Shown here: positions 29,906-39,700 of the stretch, one piece after another | Numbering within the stretch: position 1 is the stretch's first letter | Layout: every line of letters begins with the position of its first letter | Source: Clostridia bacterium | GTDB taxonomy: Bacteria; Bacillota; Clostridia; Oscillospirales; CAG-272 | Reading direction: 5' to 3' | Length of the DNA: 41,814 bases | NCBI GenBank assembly: GCA_017450965.1 | Contig: JAFSSQ010000077.1 | Span: 1-41,814, forward strand | Position numbers and translations under genes: made by a program | Notes under the pieces: generated by a model | What the model saw: the letters and a program-made list of their open reading frames with translations, nothing else | Told to the model about the DNA's origin: nothing | Database searches by the model: none

Positions 29906-30700
29906 TTAATCCGCCGGGTAGGCGGCGATGTCCGTGAGAGAGGCGGAAACGGGGCGATCCGAGCCGAGGAAGATCGCCGCGTCCGCGCAGAAGCCGGCGG
30001 GGTCGTCGCTGACGTAGAACTCCGGGACGGGGGTCTTGCTGCCTCCCGCGGAGAGACGGCGCGCCAGCTCGGCGCCGCTGTTGACGAGCCGGACCCCGGG
30101 ACCGAGGTATTCTCCGATCAGCTCCGCAAACAGCGGAAAATGCGTGCAGCCGAGGATCAGGGTGTCGATTCCCTTCTCCTTCAGTTCTTTTAAGTAATGG
30201 GCACAGGTCAGGCGCGCGATCTCGTTGTCCGGCTCCGCAAAGCCGTATTCCGCGAGGGGAACGAGGAGCGGGCACGCCTGCCCGAAGACCTCCGCAGAGG
30301 GGGCAAGGTCTTTCAGCTTGCGGGGGTAAACGCCGCTTTTGATCGTGGCGGCGGTGCCGATGACGCCGATCTTTCCGTTTTTCGTCGCGGCGGCCGCCGC
30401 CTCGGCGGATACGTCGATCACGCCGGTGATCGGCAGGGAGAAGGACGCCTTCAGATCGTCGAGGGCGTTCGCGCTCGCCGTGCCGCAGGCAACGATGATC
30501 TCGTCCGCCCCGCGGGAGAGCAGAAAACGCACGTCCTGCCGGGAATAGCGGACGATCGTTTCCCGGGAGCGCGTTCCGTACGGGACGCGCCCGGTATCGC
30601 CGAAGTAGACGATGCGGTCGTAGGCGCTGCCGCGCGCGGCGATCTCGCGCAAAACGGTCAGCCCGCCAACGCCGCTGTCAAAGATCCCGAGGGTCTTCAT
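29906..30700 (-). CDS. murI: Glutamate racemase
   Basis: This 264-residue racemase makes D-glutamate for peptidoglycan. The acid Asp8 is in IGIFDSG-type context (LGIFDSGVGGLTVLREI). The two catalytic cysteines are Cys72 in IIVACGTASANAL and Cys185 in LILGCTHFPL. FGDTGRVPYGTRS is also conserved. The start at 30700 overlaps the alanine racemase stop as ATGA. Grouping alanine and glutamate racemases supplies both D-amino acids for the cell wall; MurD in the same window consumes the D-glutamate. Confidence 0.95.
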   Translation of the reverse strand: MKTLGIFDSGVGGLTVLREIAARGSAYDRIVYFGDTGRVPYGTRSRETIVRYSRQDVRFLLSRGADEIIVACGTASANALDDLKASFSLPITGVIDVSAEAAAAATKNGKIGVIGTAATIKSGVYPRKLKDLAPSAEVFGQACPLLVPLAEYGFAEPDNEIARLTCAHYLKELKEKGIDTLILGCTHFPLFAELIGEYLGPGVRLVNSGAELARRLSAGGSKTPVPEFYVSDDPAGFCADAAIFLGSDRPVSASLTDIAAYPAD

Positions 30701-31911
30701 ACCGTTTCCTCTTTCTCCAGATCGGCGCTGTAGATCATATCGTTCCAGCCGATGATCTTCCCGCCGCGCAGATAGGCGCGGGGGACCCGCTCGCCGAGAG
30801 CGCAGACGATCTCGTAGGCGATGGTGCCGTTTTCCTTTGCCAGCGTTTCCGCCGTGCAGGGCTCCGCGGTGCCGAAGATCTCGACCGTGTCGCCGACGGC
30901 GCAGGGGATCTCCGTCACGTCGATCATCAGCTGGTCCATGCAGACCCTGCCGACAATCGGCGCGAGGCGCCCTCCGACGCGCAGGCGGGCGGCGGCGCCG
31001 TTTGAACGCCAGAACCCGTCGGCGTATCCGACCGGGACGGTGGCGACGCGCATCTCCCGCTCGGCGGCATAGATCCTGCCGTAGCTGACCGACTCGCCGG
31101 GGTAGAGCGTTTTGAGATGGGAGACGACCGAGCGGACGGTCATCACCGGATGAAGCGGCGGGCAATGCGCCACCTCGGAGGAGGGGCGCAGGCCGTAGAG
31201 GACCACCCCGGCGCGGACCATATCGAGGTGCAGGTCGGGATAATCGAAGATCGCCGCGCTGTTCGCGCAGTGGCGGACGCAAAACGAAACGCCGAGAGAG
31301 GCGAGCGTATCGACGCCGAACAGAAAGTTTTCAAACTGCCGGCGGGTGTACGCCTCCCCGCTTTCCCCCTCGTCGGCGGCGGCGAAATGCGTAAAAACGC
31401 CCTCGGGGTCAAGACCCCTCCGGCGGCAGAGCTTTGCCGCTTCCTCCAGCTCCGCCGTGTCCCTCGACCGGCAGAGAAACCCGATCCGCCCCATGCCGGT
31501 ATCCAGCTTGAGATGGATCTTCACGGTAACGCCCGCCGCCTCCGCGGCGTCCGCGAGCGCCTTGCCGTACGCAAGAGAATACACGCACTGCCGGATCCCC
31601 TCGCGCGCGAGCGTCGGAGCGCAGCTCTCCGGCGTGTAGCCGAGGATCAGCACGGGGAGCGAAATGCCCGCCCGCCGGAGCTGCAGCGCCTCCTCCGCGT
31701 TCGAGACGGCGAGAAAAGACGCGCCGAGCTCCTCGTAGAGCCGGCCGAGGCGGACGGCGCCGTGGCCGTAAGCGTTCGCTTTGATCACGCAGCAAACGCC
31801 CGTTTTTGCGGGGACGGCCTCCCGCACGGCGCGGTAGTTTTCCCGCGCCGCGTCGAGATCGATCTCCGCCCAGGTGCGGCGGCGGAGAGAAAAAACTTCG
31901 TTTCGTTCCAT
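30697..31911 (-). CDS. alr: Alanine racemase
   Basis: This 404-residue PLP enzyme converts L- to D-alanine. TWAEIDLDAARENYRAVR and VCCVIKANAYGHGAV give the PLP lysine Lys44; LKLDTGMGRIGF, FTHFAAADE, VRAGVVLYGL and the C-terminal SVSYGRIYAAEREMRVATVP, VPVGYADGF and GRVCMDQLMIDVT are all present. The start at 31911 is preferred because AAAGGGG lies upstream; an ATG at 31938 would leave only about 10 bases of leader after the promoter. It is the first gene of the alr-murI-aspS operon. Confidence 0.95.
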   Translation of the reverse strand: MERNEVFSLRRRTWAEIDLDAARENYRAVREAVPAKTGVCCVIKANAYGHGAVRLGRLYEELGASFLAVSNAEEALQLRRAGISLPVLILGYTPESCAPTLAREGIRQCVYSLAYGKALADAAEAAGVTVKIHLKLDTGMGRIGFLCRSRDTAELEEAAKLCRRRGLDPEGVFTHFAAADEGESGEAYTRRQFENFLFGVDTLASLGVSFCVRHCANSAAIFDYPDLHLDMVRAGVVLYGLRPSSEVAHCPPLHPVMTVRSVVSHLKTLYPGESVSYGRIYAAEREMRVATVPVGYADGFWRSNGAAARLRVGGRLAPIVGRVCMDQLMIDVTEIPCAVGDTVEIFGTAEPCTAETLAKENGTIAYEIVCALGERVPRAYLRGGKIIGWNDMIYSADLEKEETV

Positions 31912-31954
31912 AAGGACCCCTTTCCTCTTCGGGATCATCGGGTAAAGTCATATT

Positions 31955-31983
31955 ATTATAACACTTTCCCTTCCGCAAGTCAA
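31955..31983 (-). promoter_or_regulatory. Promoter of the alr operon
   Basis: On the minus strand TTGACT (31978-31983) and perfect TATAAT (31955-31960) have 17-base spacing. Confidence 0.87.
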
Positions 31984-32050
31984 CCACCCGGAGGGGCGAA
32001 AAAAACCGCAAAAAAACCGACTTCCCGCCCGTTTTTTTGTCTCTTTTCTC

Positions 32051-32079
32051 TTGCAACCTCTTTTTTTATATGCTATAAT
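32051..32079 (+). promoter_or_regulatory. Promoter of the DUF1508 gene
   Basis: TTGCAA (32051-32056) and perfect TATAAT (32074-32079) have 17-base spacing, 55 bases before the start codon. Confidence 0.87.
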
Positions 32080-32133
32080 CAAAACAGAAATGCTTTTCGA
32101 GAGCATTCGTCAAAATGATTGGGAGGAAAAATC

Positions 32134-32505
32134 ATGGGAAAGTTCGTTTATAAGCAGACCAAATCCGGAAAGTTCAATTTTAACCTGAAGGCCGGCAACG
32201 GCGAGATCATCGCAACGTCCGAGCTCTATAACGCCGAGGCCTCCTGCCTCAACGGCATCGAGAGCGTCAAGAAAAACTGCGTCGGCGAGATCGAGGATCA
32301 GACCGTCGAAAACTACGCCGCCGTCAAAAATCCGAAGTTCGAAGTTTACGCCGACAAGGCGGGCGAGTTCCGTTTCCGTCTGAAAGCGAGAAACGGCGAA
32401 GTCATCGCGACCTCCGAGGGCTATAAGACCAAGGCGAGCTGCCTCAACGGCATCGCCAGCGTGAAAAAGAACGCGCCGGACGCCGCTACCGTCAAGGAAG
32501 ACTGA
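32134..32505 (+). CDS. DUF1508/YegP-like small protein with two repeats
   Basis: This 123-residue protein consists of two copies of the DUF1508 (YegP, UPF0339) unit: KFNFNLKAGNGEIIATSELY with ASCLNGIESVKKN, and EFRFRLKARNGEVIATSEGY with ASCLNGIASVKKN. Each unit is a small beta-beta-alpha fold of about 48 residues; the biochemical role of the family is not established. The start at 32134 has GGGAGG eight bases upstream. It stands alone between its own promoter and terminator with strong signals and regular codon use, so it is likely well expressed. Confidence 0.92.
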   Translation: MGKFVYKQTKSGKFNFNLKAGNGEIIATSELYNAEASCLNGIESVKKNCVGEIEDQTVENYAAVKNPKFEVYADKAGEFRFRLKARNGEVIATSEGYKTKASCLNGIASVKKNAPDAATVKED

Positions 32506-32517
32506 CACAAACGCAAA

Positions 32518-32546
32518 GCGCCTGCCGATCCGGCAGGCGCTTTTTT
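32518..32546 (+). terminator. Terminator after the DUF1508 gene
   Basis: A 10-bp perfect stem GCGCCTGCCG / CGGCAGGCGC with a 3-base loop, followed by six T. Confidence 0.93.
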
Positions 32547-32556
32547 CGGAGGAGTT

Positions 32557-33246
32557 ATGGCGCGCTGTCAAACCGTCCGGCGGGAAACGGTCGCCCTCGG
32601 GGAGATCGCCGTGCCGGTCGAATGGAAAACGGGGGTGCGGAACTTCCGCGTCCGGATCCGCGGGGACGGCTCCGTCTTCGCCACGGCGCCGGCCGGGGCA
32701 AGCCGCAAGGCGGCAGAACGCTTTCTGCTCGCAAAAGAGGGCTGGATCCGCGAAAAAAGAGCGGCGATCCCGCCCTCCTCCTCCCTCTCCCCCTTTGCGT
32801 GCGGAGCGCTCGTTCTGGAGGGACGGCGGCTCCCGTTTGCGGCGCGGCCGGGCAAAAAGACTCTGCTGACCGTCACGGAGGAGGGCGCGGTACTCCTTTA
32901 CCGCGGGGACGCGGAGGCGGCGCTGGACCGCGCGCTCGCGGCGCGGCTCGCCTCGCGGGCAACGCCTCTCTTTGCCTTCTGGGAAGAGAGGACCGGCCTG
33001 CGGGCAAGCGGCGTTTCGATCCGGAAAATGAGCTCCCGCTGGGGCTCCTGCACGGTCGGGAGCGGGCGCATCCGTCTCTCTCTTTCCCTTTCGCGAGAGC
33101 CGGACCGGCTCCTCTCCTACGTGATCCTGCACGAGCTGGCGCATCTCCGGTATCCCGACCACGGGGAAAACTTCCGGGCGTTTCTCACCGCCTTTCTGCC
33201 GGACTGGCAGCTTTTGCGGCGGGAATTGGGGCGCGGCGCCGGCTGA
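32557..33246 (+). CDS. YgjP-like (DUF45) zinc metallopeptidase
   Basis: This 229-residue protein matches the YgjP/DUF45 family: NFRVRIRGDGSVFATAPAGA near the N-terminus, MSSRWGSCTVGSGRIRLS, then the zinc site LHELAHLRYPDHGENF with His192, Glu193, His196 and third ligand His202. It is cytoplasmic with no signal peptide. Family members are thought to be WLM/SprT-like metallopeptidases, but the physiological substrate is not firmly known. The start has GGAGGAG just upstream, inside the T-run end of the preceding terminator, so expression may depend on read-through from the DUF1508 promoter. Confidence 0.9.
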   Translation: MARCQTVRRETVALGEIAVPVEWKTGVRNFRVRIRGDGSVFATAPAGASRKAAERFLLAKEGWIREKRAAIPPSSSLSPFACGALVLEGRRLPFAARPGKKTLLTVTEEGAVLLYRGDAEAALDRALAARLASRATPLFAFWEERTGLRASGVSIRKMSSRWGSCTVGSGRIRLSLSLSREPDRLLSYVILHELAHLRYPDHGENFRAFLTAFLPDWQLLRRELGRGAG

Positions 33247-33275
33247 AAACCGGACGGACGGTCCGTCCGGTTTTC
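33246..33275 (+). terminator. Terminator after the YgjP-like gene
   Basis: An 11-bp palindromic stem ACCGGACGGAC / GTCCGTCCGGT, flanked by A and T runs (AAAA...TTTTC), directly after the stop codon. Confidence 0.8.
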
Positions 33276-33319
33276 TTCCTGCCGTTCATCCGGTCGTGTT
33301 TTTTTGTTTATTCTGACTA

Positions 33320-33349
33320 TTTACATCAGGTCAAGCGGTCGTGTATACT
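33320..33349 (+). promoter_or_regulatory. Promoter of the pyridoxal kinase gene
   Basis: TTTACA (33320-33325) and TATACT (33344-33349) are separated by 18 bases, about 30 bases before the start codon. Confidence 0.7.
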
Positions 33350-33380
33350 GTTGCTAAACCAAACGAAGAAGGTGTTTTTT

Positions 33381-34211
33381 ATGGCTTATCCGAAGATCCT
33401 GACCGTGCAGGACGTTTCCTGCGTGGGACAATGCTCGCTGACCGTGGCGCTGCCGATCCTCTCCGCCTGCGGGATCGAGACCTGCGTCCTCCCCTCCGCC
33501 GTGCTCTCCACGCACACCGCCGGCTTTACCGGCTATACCTTCCGCGATCTCACCGAGGACATCCCGGCGATCGCCGCCCATTGGAAAAAAGAAGGGATCC
33601 TTTTTGACGCGATCTACACCGGCTATCTCGGCAGCGCCGAGCAGATCGCCTGCGTAAAAGACCTGATCTCCTCCGCGCTGGCGCCGGGCGGGCGGGTGAT
33701 CGTGGACCCCGCGATGGCGGACAACGGCAAGCTCTACCCCGCCTTTGACGAGGCGTTCGTCGGGGAGATGAAGACCCTCTGCGCCGCCGCCGACTACGTC
33801 CTGCCGAACATCACGGAAGCCGCCTTTTTGACCGGGCTGCCGTACAAGACCGCCTATGACGGCGCCTATATCGACGCGCTGACCGACGGGCTGCTCGCCC
33901 TCGGCGCGAAAAACGTCGTCCTCACCGGCGTCGGCTACCGACCGGGCAGGACCGGCGTCTTCGTCTTTGAAAACGGGGAAAGCCGGTACTACGAGCACGA
34001 GCTGCTCGCAAACGGCTGCCACGGAACGGGGGACGTGTACGCTTCCGCCTTCGTCGGCGCGCTGATGCGCGGCAGGGACGGATACGGCGCGGCGAAGATC
34101 GCCGCCGACTACACCGTGCGCTGCATCCTTGCCACCGCCAAGGAAGAAAACCACTGGTACGGGCCGAAGTTCGAGACGGAGCTTCCCTACCTCTTCTCCG
34201 CGCTCGCCTGA
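33381..34211 (+). CDS. Pyridoxal/pyridoxamine kinase
   Basis: This 276-residue PfkB-superfamily kinase matches the PdxK/PdxY group: ILTVQDVSCVGQCSLTVALP, STHTAGFTGYTF, AIYTGYLGSAEQI, VIVDPAMADNGKLY, VLPNITEAAFLTG, and the catalytic GCHGTGDVYASAFVGAL with Asp218. It phosphorylates pyridoxal, pyridoxine or pyridoxamine in vitamin B6 salvage. Alanine racemase and the cysteine desulfurase in this window use the product PLP. The start at 33381 fits the family N-terminus; AAGAAGG lies upstream. It is monocistronic with its own terminator. Confidence 0.92.
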   Translation: MAYPKILTVQDVSCVGQCSLTVALPILSACGIETCVLPSAVLSTHTAGFTGYTFRDLTEDIPAIAAHWKKEGILFDAIYTGYLGSAEQIACVKDLISSALAPGGRVIVDPAMADNGKLYPAFDEAFVGEMKTLCAAADYVLPNITEAAFLTGLPYKTAYDGAYIDALTDGLLALGAKNVVLTGVGYRPGRTGVFVFENGESRYYEHELLANGCHGTGDVYASAFVGALMRGRDGYGAAKIAADYTVRCILATAKEENHWYGPKFETELPYLFSALA

Positions 34212-34218
34212 CGCCGCC

Positions 34219-34249
34219 GCGCCGTCCCTTTCCGGGGCGGCGCTTTTTT
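34219..34249 (+). terminator. Terminator after the pyridoxal kinase gene
   Basis: A 10-bp stem GCGCCGTCCC / GGGGCGGCGC (one T-G pair), 5-base loop, six T. Confidence 0.9.
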
Positions 34250-34253
34250 CGTC

Positions 34254-34282
34254 TTGCAAAATCCGGCGGGCCGTGGTAAAAT
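34254..34282 (+). promoter_or_regulatory. Promoter of the glycosyltransferase gene
   Basis: TTGCAA (34254-34259) and TAAAAT (34277-34282) have 17-base spacing. Confidence 0.75.
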
Positions 34283-34328
34283 GGCGTTGTGAAACACCGT
34301 TCCCGGAAACGCTTTGATAAGGAGAAAC

Positions 34329-35579
34329 ATGAACGTCTGTCTTTTGAACGATTCCTTCCCTCCCCTGCTTGACGGGGTATCCAACACCGTCGTCAACTAC
34401 GCCCGCGTGATCGGCGAGCGGGGCGGAAACGCCGTCGTGGCGACGCCGGCGTACCCCGGCGTGACCGACGACTATCCCTTTGAAGTCGTGCGGTATCCCA
34501 GCTTCAATACCGTCAAAACCCTCGGCTACCGGACCGGATTTCCCTTTTCCGCCGCCGCGATGCAGCGGCTGGAGACCTTCTCCCCCGCGCTGATCCATTC
34601 CCACTGCCCGATGGCGTCCACCTTCCTTGCGCGCGAGCTGCGCGCGCTGACCGGCGCGCCGATCGTCTTTACCTATCATACCAAGTTCGACGTGGATATC
34701 CGCCGCGTCCTCAAAGGCAAGCTCCTGCAGGAGTCCGCGATCCACGAGATCATCCGCAGCATCGAAGCGTGCGACGAGGTGTGGGCGGTCAACCGCGGCG
34801 CGGGAGAAAACCTGAAAAGTCTCGGCTTTTCCGGCGAGTATCTCGTGATGGAAAACGGCGTGGATCTGACGCCCGATCCCGTCCCGGAAGCCGAGCTGCG
34901 CCGCCTGGACGACGCGTGGCCAATCAAAGCCTGCGCGCCCGTTTTCCTCTTTGTCGGGCGGATGCTGTGGTACAAGGGACTCCGGACGATCCTCGACAGT
35001 CTCCTCGAGCTGAAACGGGCGGGCGAGCCCTTTACGATGATCTTGATCGGCGACGGGGACGACTTTGAGGAGGTCCGCGCGTATGCGGAAAAGTCGGAGC
35101 TTGCCGGGGACTGCGTATTCACCGGCGCGATCCGCGACCGGGCGCTGCTCAAGGCGTTTTACACCCGCGCCGACCTCTTCCTGCTCCCCTCGGTCTTCGA
35201 CAACAACCCCCTCGTCGTCAAAGAGGCGGCGGCTTGCCGGACCGCCAGCGTCCTGATCCGGGGCAGCAGCTCCGCCGAGAACGTTACGGACGGGGAAAAC
35301 GGCTTTCTCACGGAGGACAGCGTTCCCTCCTTTACCCGCGCCCTCCTTGAGGTCTGCCGCCGCCCGGAGCTGGCGAAGCGGACGGGGGAAAACGCGGCGA
35401 AAACCCTCTACCTCTCCTGGGAGGACGCCGTCGACCGCGCCATGGCGCGCTACCGCGAGATCCTGCGCGACCGGCCCGCCGGCAAAAAGGGCAAGCCGAC
35501 CGTAACCGACAAAACGATCGAGGCGATCGGGCGCTTCTACCGGCTGACGAGCCGGCCGAAAAGCGACGATCTTCCGTAA
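34329..35579 (+). CDS. GT4-type (GT-B fold) glycosyltransferase
   Basis: This 416-residue GT-B glycosyltransferase has an N-terminal acceptor domain (NVCLLNDSFPPLLDGVSNTV, IHSHCPMASTFLA, VFTYHTKFDVDIRR) and a C-terminal nucleotide-sugar domain (FLFVGRMLWYKGLRTILDSL, ILIGDGDDFEEV, FTGAIRD, LFLLPSVFDNNPLVVKEAAA with the conserved Glu, then NGFLTED). The N-terminal motifs resemble transferases that glucosylate diacylglycerol or make similar glycolipids, but the acceptor cannot be fixed. The start at 34329 has AAGGAG upstream. It is monocistronic, converging on the foldase operon with a shared bidirectional terminator. Confidence 0.88.
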   Translation: MNVCLLNDSFPPLLDGVSNTVVNYARVIGERGGNAVVATPAYPGVTDDYPFEVVRYPSFNTVKTLGYRTGFPFSAAAMQRLETFSPALIHSHCPMASTFLARELRALTGAPIVFTYHTKFDVDIRRVLKGKLLQESAIHEIIRSIEACDEVWAVNRGAGENLKSLGFSGEYLVMENGVDLTPDPVPEAELRRLDDAWPIKACAPVFLFVGRMLWYKGLRTILDSLLELKRAGEPFTMILIGDGDDFEEVRAYAEKSELAGDCVFTGAIRDRALLKAFYTRADLFLLPSVFDNNPLVVKEAAACRTASVLIRGSSSAENVTDGENGFLTEDSVPSFTRALLEVCRRPELAKRTGENAAKTLYLSWEDAVDRAMARYREILRDRPAGKKGKPTVTDKTIEAIGRFYRLTSRPKSDDLP

Positions 35580-35581
35580 AA

Positions 35582-35617
35582 AAAGACCTCTGAACGGTTC
35601 GTTCAGAGGTCTTTTTT
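35582..35617. terminator. Bidirectional terminator between convergent genes
   Basis: A perfect 14-bp stem AAAGACCTCTGAAC / GTTCAGAGGTCTTT with a 5-base loop and T-runs in both directions. It serves the glycosyltransferase (+) and the foldase operon (-). Confidence 0.93.
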
Positions 35618-35623
35618 CTCCGA

Positions 35624-36709
35624 TCAGAAATCGTAGCAGGGGGTCACGCTCCGGACGGTGATCTCTTTTTTGAGGGAAGCGTCCACCGTGATCTTGGCCT
35701 TCTCTCCGTCGAGAAACCGCTCGTAGAGGTCGTTTTTGAGCGCGTCTTCAAAATTGTCGAAGAAATCGGCGTTGGCGGGATCCTCGTAGGCCTTTTCCGC
35801 TTTCGGGAGTTTTTTGAGAAAGAAGACGCCGTAGGAGGCCTCCACCCGGCGCACCTCGCCCTCTTCCATCGAGAGCGCGGCGGCGATCACGTCGGAATCG
35901 AACCCCTCGGTGTTCCCCGAAAAGTAATACCCGTTTTCGTAAGCGGAAACGGCGGGATCCTCGTTGTATTCCTCCCGCAGCGCGTCAAAGTTTTCCGCCG
36001 TCAGTTTCCCTTCCAGCTCGGCGGCCTTTTGCCGCTGGGCGGTCTTCTCCGCCGCGGTGTAGGGGACGGTGTAGTCGCCGTTTTCGTCATAGATCAGCGT
36101 ACCGTTTTCGTCGATGTTCAGGCGGTATTCGGTCGAGATATAGATGTGGACGGCGCGGGCGTAGTTTTCCTCAAAATACGCGTCCCGATCCGCGTCCGTC
36201 ACGGAGAGAAGGTTCGTTTTGTAATAGCTGCGGAAGCGCTCGCTTTTCGCCTCGATCCGGTAGATCTCGCGCAGATCGTCGTACCCGATCCCGAAGGGAG
36301 CGGCCAGCTCGTCGAACGCCTTCCGGTCGCCCGCCGCCGCGCCCGCCACGACCGAGTCGAGCAGCGCGTCCAGGCTCTCCGCCGTCGCCTCCGGCACCGT
36401 CAGGCCGGACCGATCAAAGAGGTACTCCGCGATCAGGTATTCCATGATCCGACCGTCCGAGAGGGAGGTCATCACCTCCTCCGCGGTTTCCCCGTTTTCG
36501 CCGATCACCGAGTCGTAGTAGGCGTCGCTGTCCTCCACGTCGCTGTAATAGGTAAGAAAGTTCGCCTTGAAACGGGAGAGCCAGTAGGTATAGTACGCGG
36601 CGCTGACGGTATAGGTTTCATAGCGCATGACCGCCCGTTCCCTCTTGCAGGAGGAAAAGGAGAAAAGGACCGCCGCCGCCAGCAGCGCGGCAAAAAATCT
36701 GCGTTTCAT
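35624..36709 (-). CDS. Foldase-type lipoprotein (PrsA/SurA-like peptidyl-prolyl isomerase)
   Basis: This 361-residue lipoprotein (lipobox FSSC, Cys21) has a SurA-N/PrsA-like helical part (YYTYWLSRFKANFLTYYSDV, GRIMEYLIAEYLFDRSGLTV) and a parvulin-type section around 185-310 (ARAVHIYISTEYRLN, AENFDALREEYNEDPAVSAY, NGYYFSGNTEGFDSDVIAA, GEVRRVEASYGVFFLKKLP). It probably helps exported proteins fold outside the membrane. It starts three bases after the mfd stop with GGAAGGAG as ribosome site; the pth-mfd-prsA order is common in Firmicutes. Some parvulin active-site residues are not clearly conserved, so it may be a chaperone without isomerase activity. Confidence 0.87.
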   Translation of the reverse strand: MKRRFFAALLAAAVLFSFSSCKRERAVMRYETYTVSAAYYTYWLSRFKANFLTYYSDVEDSDAYYDSVIGENGETAEEVMTSLSDGRIMEYLIAEYLFDRSGLTVPEATAESLDALLDSVVAGAAAGDRKAFDELAAPFGIGYDDLREIYRIEAKSERFRSYYKTNLLSVTDADRDAYFEENYARAVHIYISTEYRLNIDENGTLIYDENGDYTVPYTAAEKTAQRQKAAELEGKLTAENFDALREEYNEDPAVSAYENGYYFSGNTEGFDSDVIAAALSMEEGEVRRVEASYGVFFLKKLPKAEKAYEDPANADFFDNFEDALKNDLYERFLDGEKAKITVDASLKKEITVRSVTPCYDF

Positions 36710-36712
36710 TCG

Positions 36713-39700
36713 TTACTCCTTCCTTTCTTGTTTTTCGGCGAGCGCGGCGCTCTCTTCGCGGTAAAGATCCAGGAGCCGCAGCGCCGCGTCGAGGGGAGAG
36801 ACCTTTTGCGGGAGCTGCGCCGTGATGCGGGAAACGCTGCCGGGCACGCCGCGCAGCTTGTATTCCGGCAGAAGGGAGAACATCCGCATCCAGATCTCGG
36901 GGACGAGGTGCGGGATATGGATCGTAAAGGCGCGTCCTGTTTGCTCGAAGCGGGTAAAGCCGCACTCCTCGCACGCCGCCTTGATCAGCGCCGCCCGGAT
37001 GAGATTCTGCACCGGCTGCGGCAGATCGCCGTAGCGGTCCTGCATCGCGTCCTCGATATCGTCCGCGTCCTCTTTTGTCCGGATCGTGGCGATATGCTGA
37101 TACTGCTCGATCCGCTGCGCCTGGGAGGAAACGTAACTCTCCGGGAGGAACGCGTCGACGCGCAGGTCGACGACGCACTCGGTCTTTTTCTCCTTTTTGA
37201 CGCCTTTTTCTTCGAGCACCGCTTCGGACAGCAGCTTCATATAGAGATCGTACCCGACGGCGTCGAGATGCCCGTGCTGTTCGGCGCCGAGCATATTGCC
37301 GGCGCCCCGGATCTCCAGATCCCGCAATGCGACCCGGAAGCCAGCGCCGAACTGCGCGTACTCCCGGATGGCGGAGAGGCGTTTTTCCGCGATCTCGGAG
37401 AGCGCCTTGCCGCGCCGGAAGGTAAAGTAGGCGAACGCCCGGCGCCCCGAGCGTCCGACCCGGCCGCGCAGCTGATGGAGCTGGGAAAGTCCCATGCGGT
37501 CCGCGTCCTCGATGATGAGGGTGTTCGCGTTGGGAACGTCCACCCCCGTCTCGATGATGCTGGTACAGACGAGAACGTCCACCTCGCCCGAGAGCATCGC
37601 GCGCCAGACGTCCTCGACCTCGTCCTTGTCCATCTGCCCGTGCGCGACGGCGACGCGCGCGCCGGGGATCGCCTCCGCAAGACGGGCGGCGACGGAATTG
37701 ATCCGTTCCACCCGGTTGTAGAGGTAAAAGACCTGTCCCCCGCGGGAAATCTCCCGGCGGATCGCGTCCTCAATGATGACGGGATCATACTCCAGAACGT
37801 AGGTCTGGACGGGGCGGCGTTCTCCGGGCGGCTCGTCGAGGATCGACATATCCCGGATCCCGCCGATCGCCATATTGAGCGTGCGGGGGATCGGGGTGGC
37901 GGAGAGCATCAGAACGTCCACGCCGGCGGAAAGCTGCTTGAGCTTTTCCTTCTGCGCGACGCCGAAGCGCTGCTCCTCGTCGATCACGAGCAGGCCGAGA
38001 TCCTTGAACTCCGCCTTGCCGTACACGAGGGTATGCGTGCCGATGATGATATCGATATCCCCGCGCCGCAGGCGCCGCAGGATCTCGTTTTGCCGGGCGG
38101 GGGTACGGAAGCGGGAGAGCATCTCGATCCGGATGGGGAAATCCCGCATCCGCGCCGCCGCGGTCGTGTAGTGCTGATAGGCGAGAATGGTCGTCGGGCA
38201 GAGGATCGCGACCTGCTTGCCCGCCTCCACCGCCTTGAAGGCGGCGCGGAAGGCGACCTCGGTCTTCCCGTAGCCAACGTCCCCGCACAGCAGCCGGTCC
38301 ATCGGATGCGGCTTTTCCATATCCGCCTTGATCTCCTCCGCCGCCTCGAGCTGGGAGTCGGTCTCCTCGTAGGGGAACGCCTCCTCAAACTCCCGCTGGT
38401 AGTCGTCGTCCGCGGGAAAAGCAAAGCCGGGCAGGCGCATCCGCTCCGCGTAGAGCTTGATCAGCTCCTTCGCCATCTCGCTGACGGCGGATTTGGCGCG
38501 GCTTTTCGCGTGCTTCCACTCCGCGCCGCCCATCTTCGAGAGCTTGAGCAGACCGTCGTCCGAGTGGGCGCCGATATACTTGGAGACCATATCGAGCTGG
38601 TTCGTGGGGATAAAGAGCTTGTCGCTGCCGGCGTACTGGATATTGATATAATCCCTCGTCACGCCGTCCACCGTCAGCTGTTCGATGCCGAGATAGCGTC
38701 CGATGCCGCAGGTTTCGTGGACGATGTAGTCCCCGACCTTCAGATCGGCGTAGGAGAGCAGCTGCTTCGCGTCGGCGCGTTTTTTGCGGCGGGCGCGGCG
38801 GAGAGACCCCCCCTCTTTGGCCGCCGCGGAGGAAAGGGAGAGAAAGACGAAGCGCGCGTCGGTCAGCTCAAATCCCTCAAGCGAAGGCGCGTCGGTCAGA
38901 TAGACGACCCGGGGCGAGAGGGCGGTACAGTCCACCCGTCCGCCCGGGAAGAGCGCGACGGCGCAGCCACGCTCCCGCAGCATCTCCGCCAGCGTTTCGC
39001 TCTCGTGGGGGGAGGCGGTCCCCGCCACGATCCGGTATCCGCTTTTCAGATAGTCCTCGATGTCCTCAAAGAGCAGCTCGCGGTTCTCCGCGTGGGCGGC
39101 GGAGCGGCAGCGGAAGGAAAAGATCCCCCCCTGCTCCCTCGTTCCCGCGCCCGCGGGGAGGAACGCGTCGAGGTAAACGGCGGGGCGCGCGGCGCAGAAG
39201 AGCTCGAGCTCCGCCTGATCCTTCATATAAGTCGTCCAGCGCGCGTCGCACACGCCGCTCTCCAAGAGCGCGGTCACGTTCTCTTTTTCGTGCCAGAGCG
39301 CGGCGTCCAGCGCGGCGCGCACGGCGTTCCCGCCCGCGACGGCGACCGGCGCGCCGGCGGGAAAATAATCGAGCAGCGTGGTCTTTTCCGGGTAGACCAG
39401 CGTGACGTATTTGTCGGCAAAATCCAGCGGGAGCGCCCCGTCGATGGCGGCCAGCTCCCCGTCCAGCGTCTGCGCCGCCTCCGGCGTTTTCGCCTTTTTG
39501 CGGGCGGTAGCGACGGCAAGCCGGATCCGGGAGACCGTCTCCGGATCGAGAAAGAGCTCGCGCGCCGGCGGGAAAAAGACGGAGGAAACGCCCTCCTCCG
39601 TACGCTGGGTATCGGGATCGAACAGACCGATCCGGTCGACCTCGTCCCCGAAAAACTCCACGCGGACCGGGCGTCCCCCCTCCCCTTCCCCGAAGGCGGG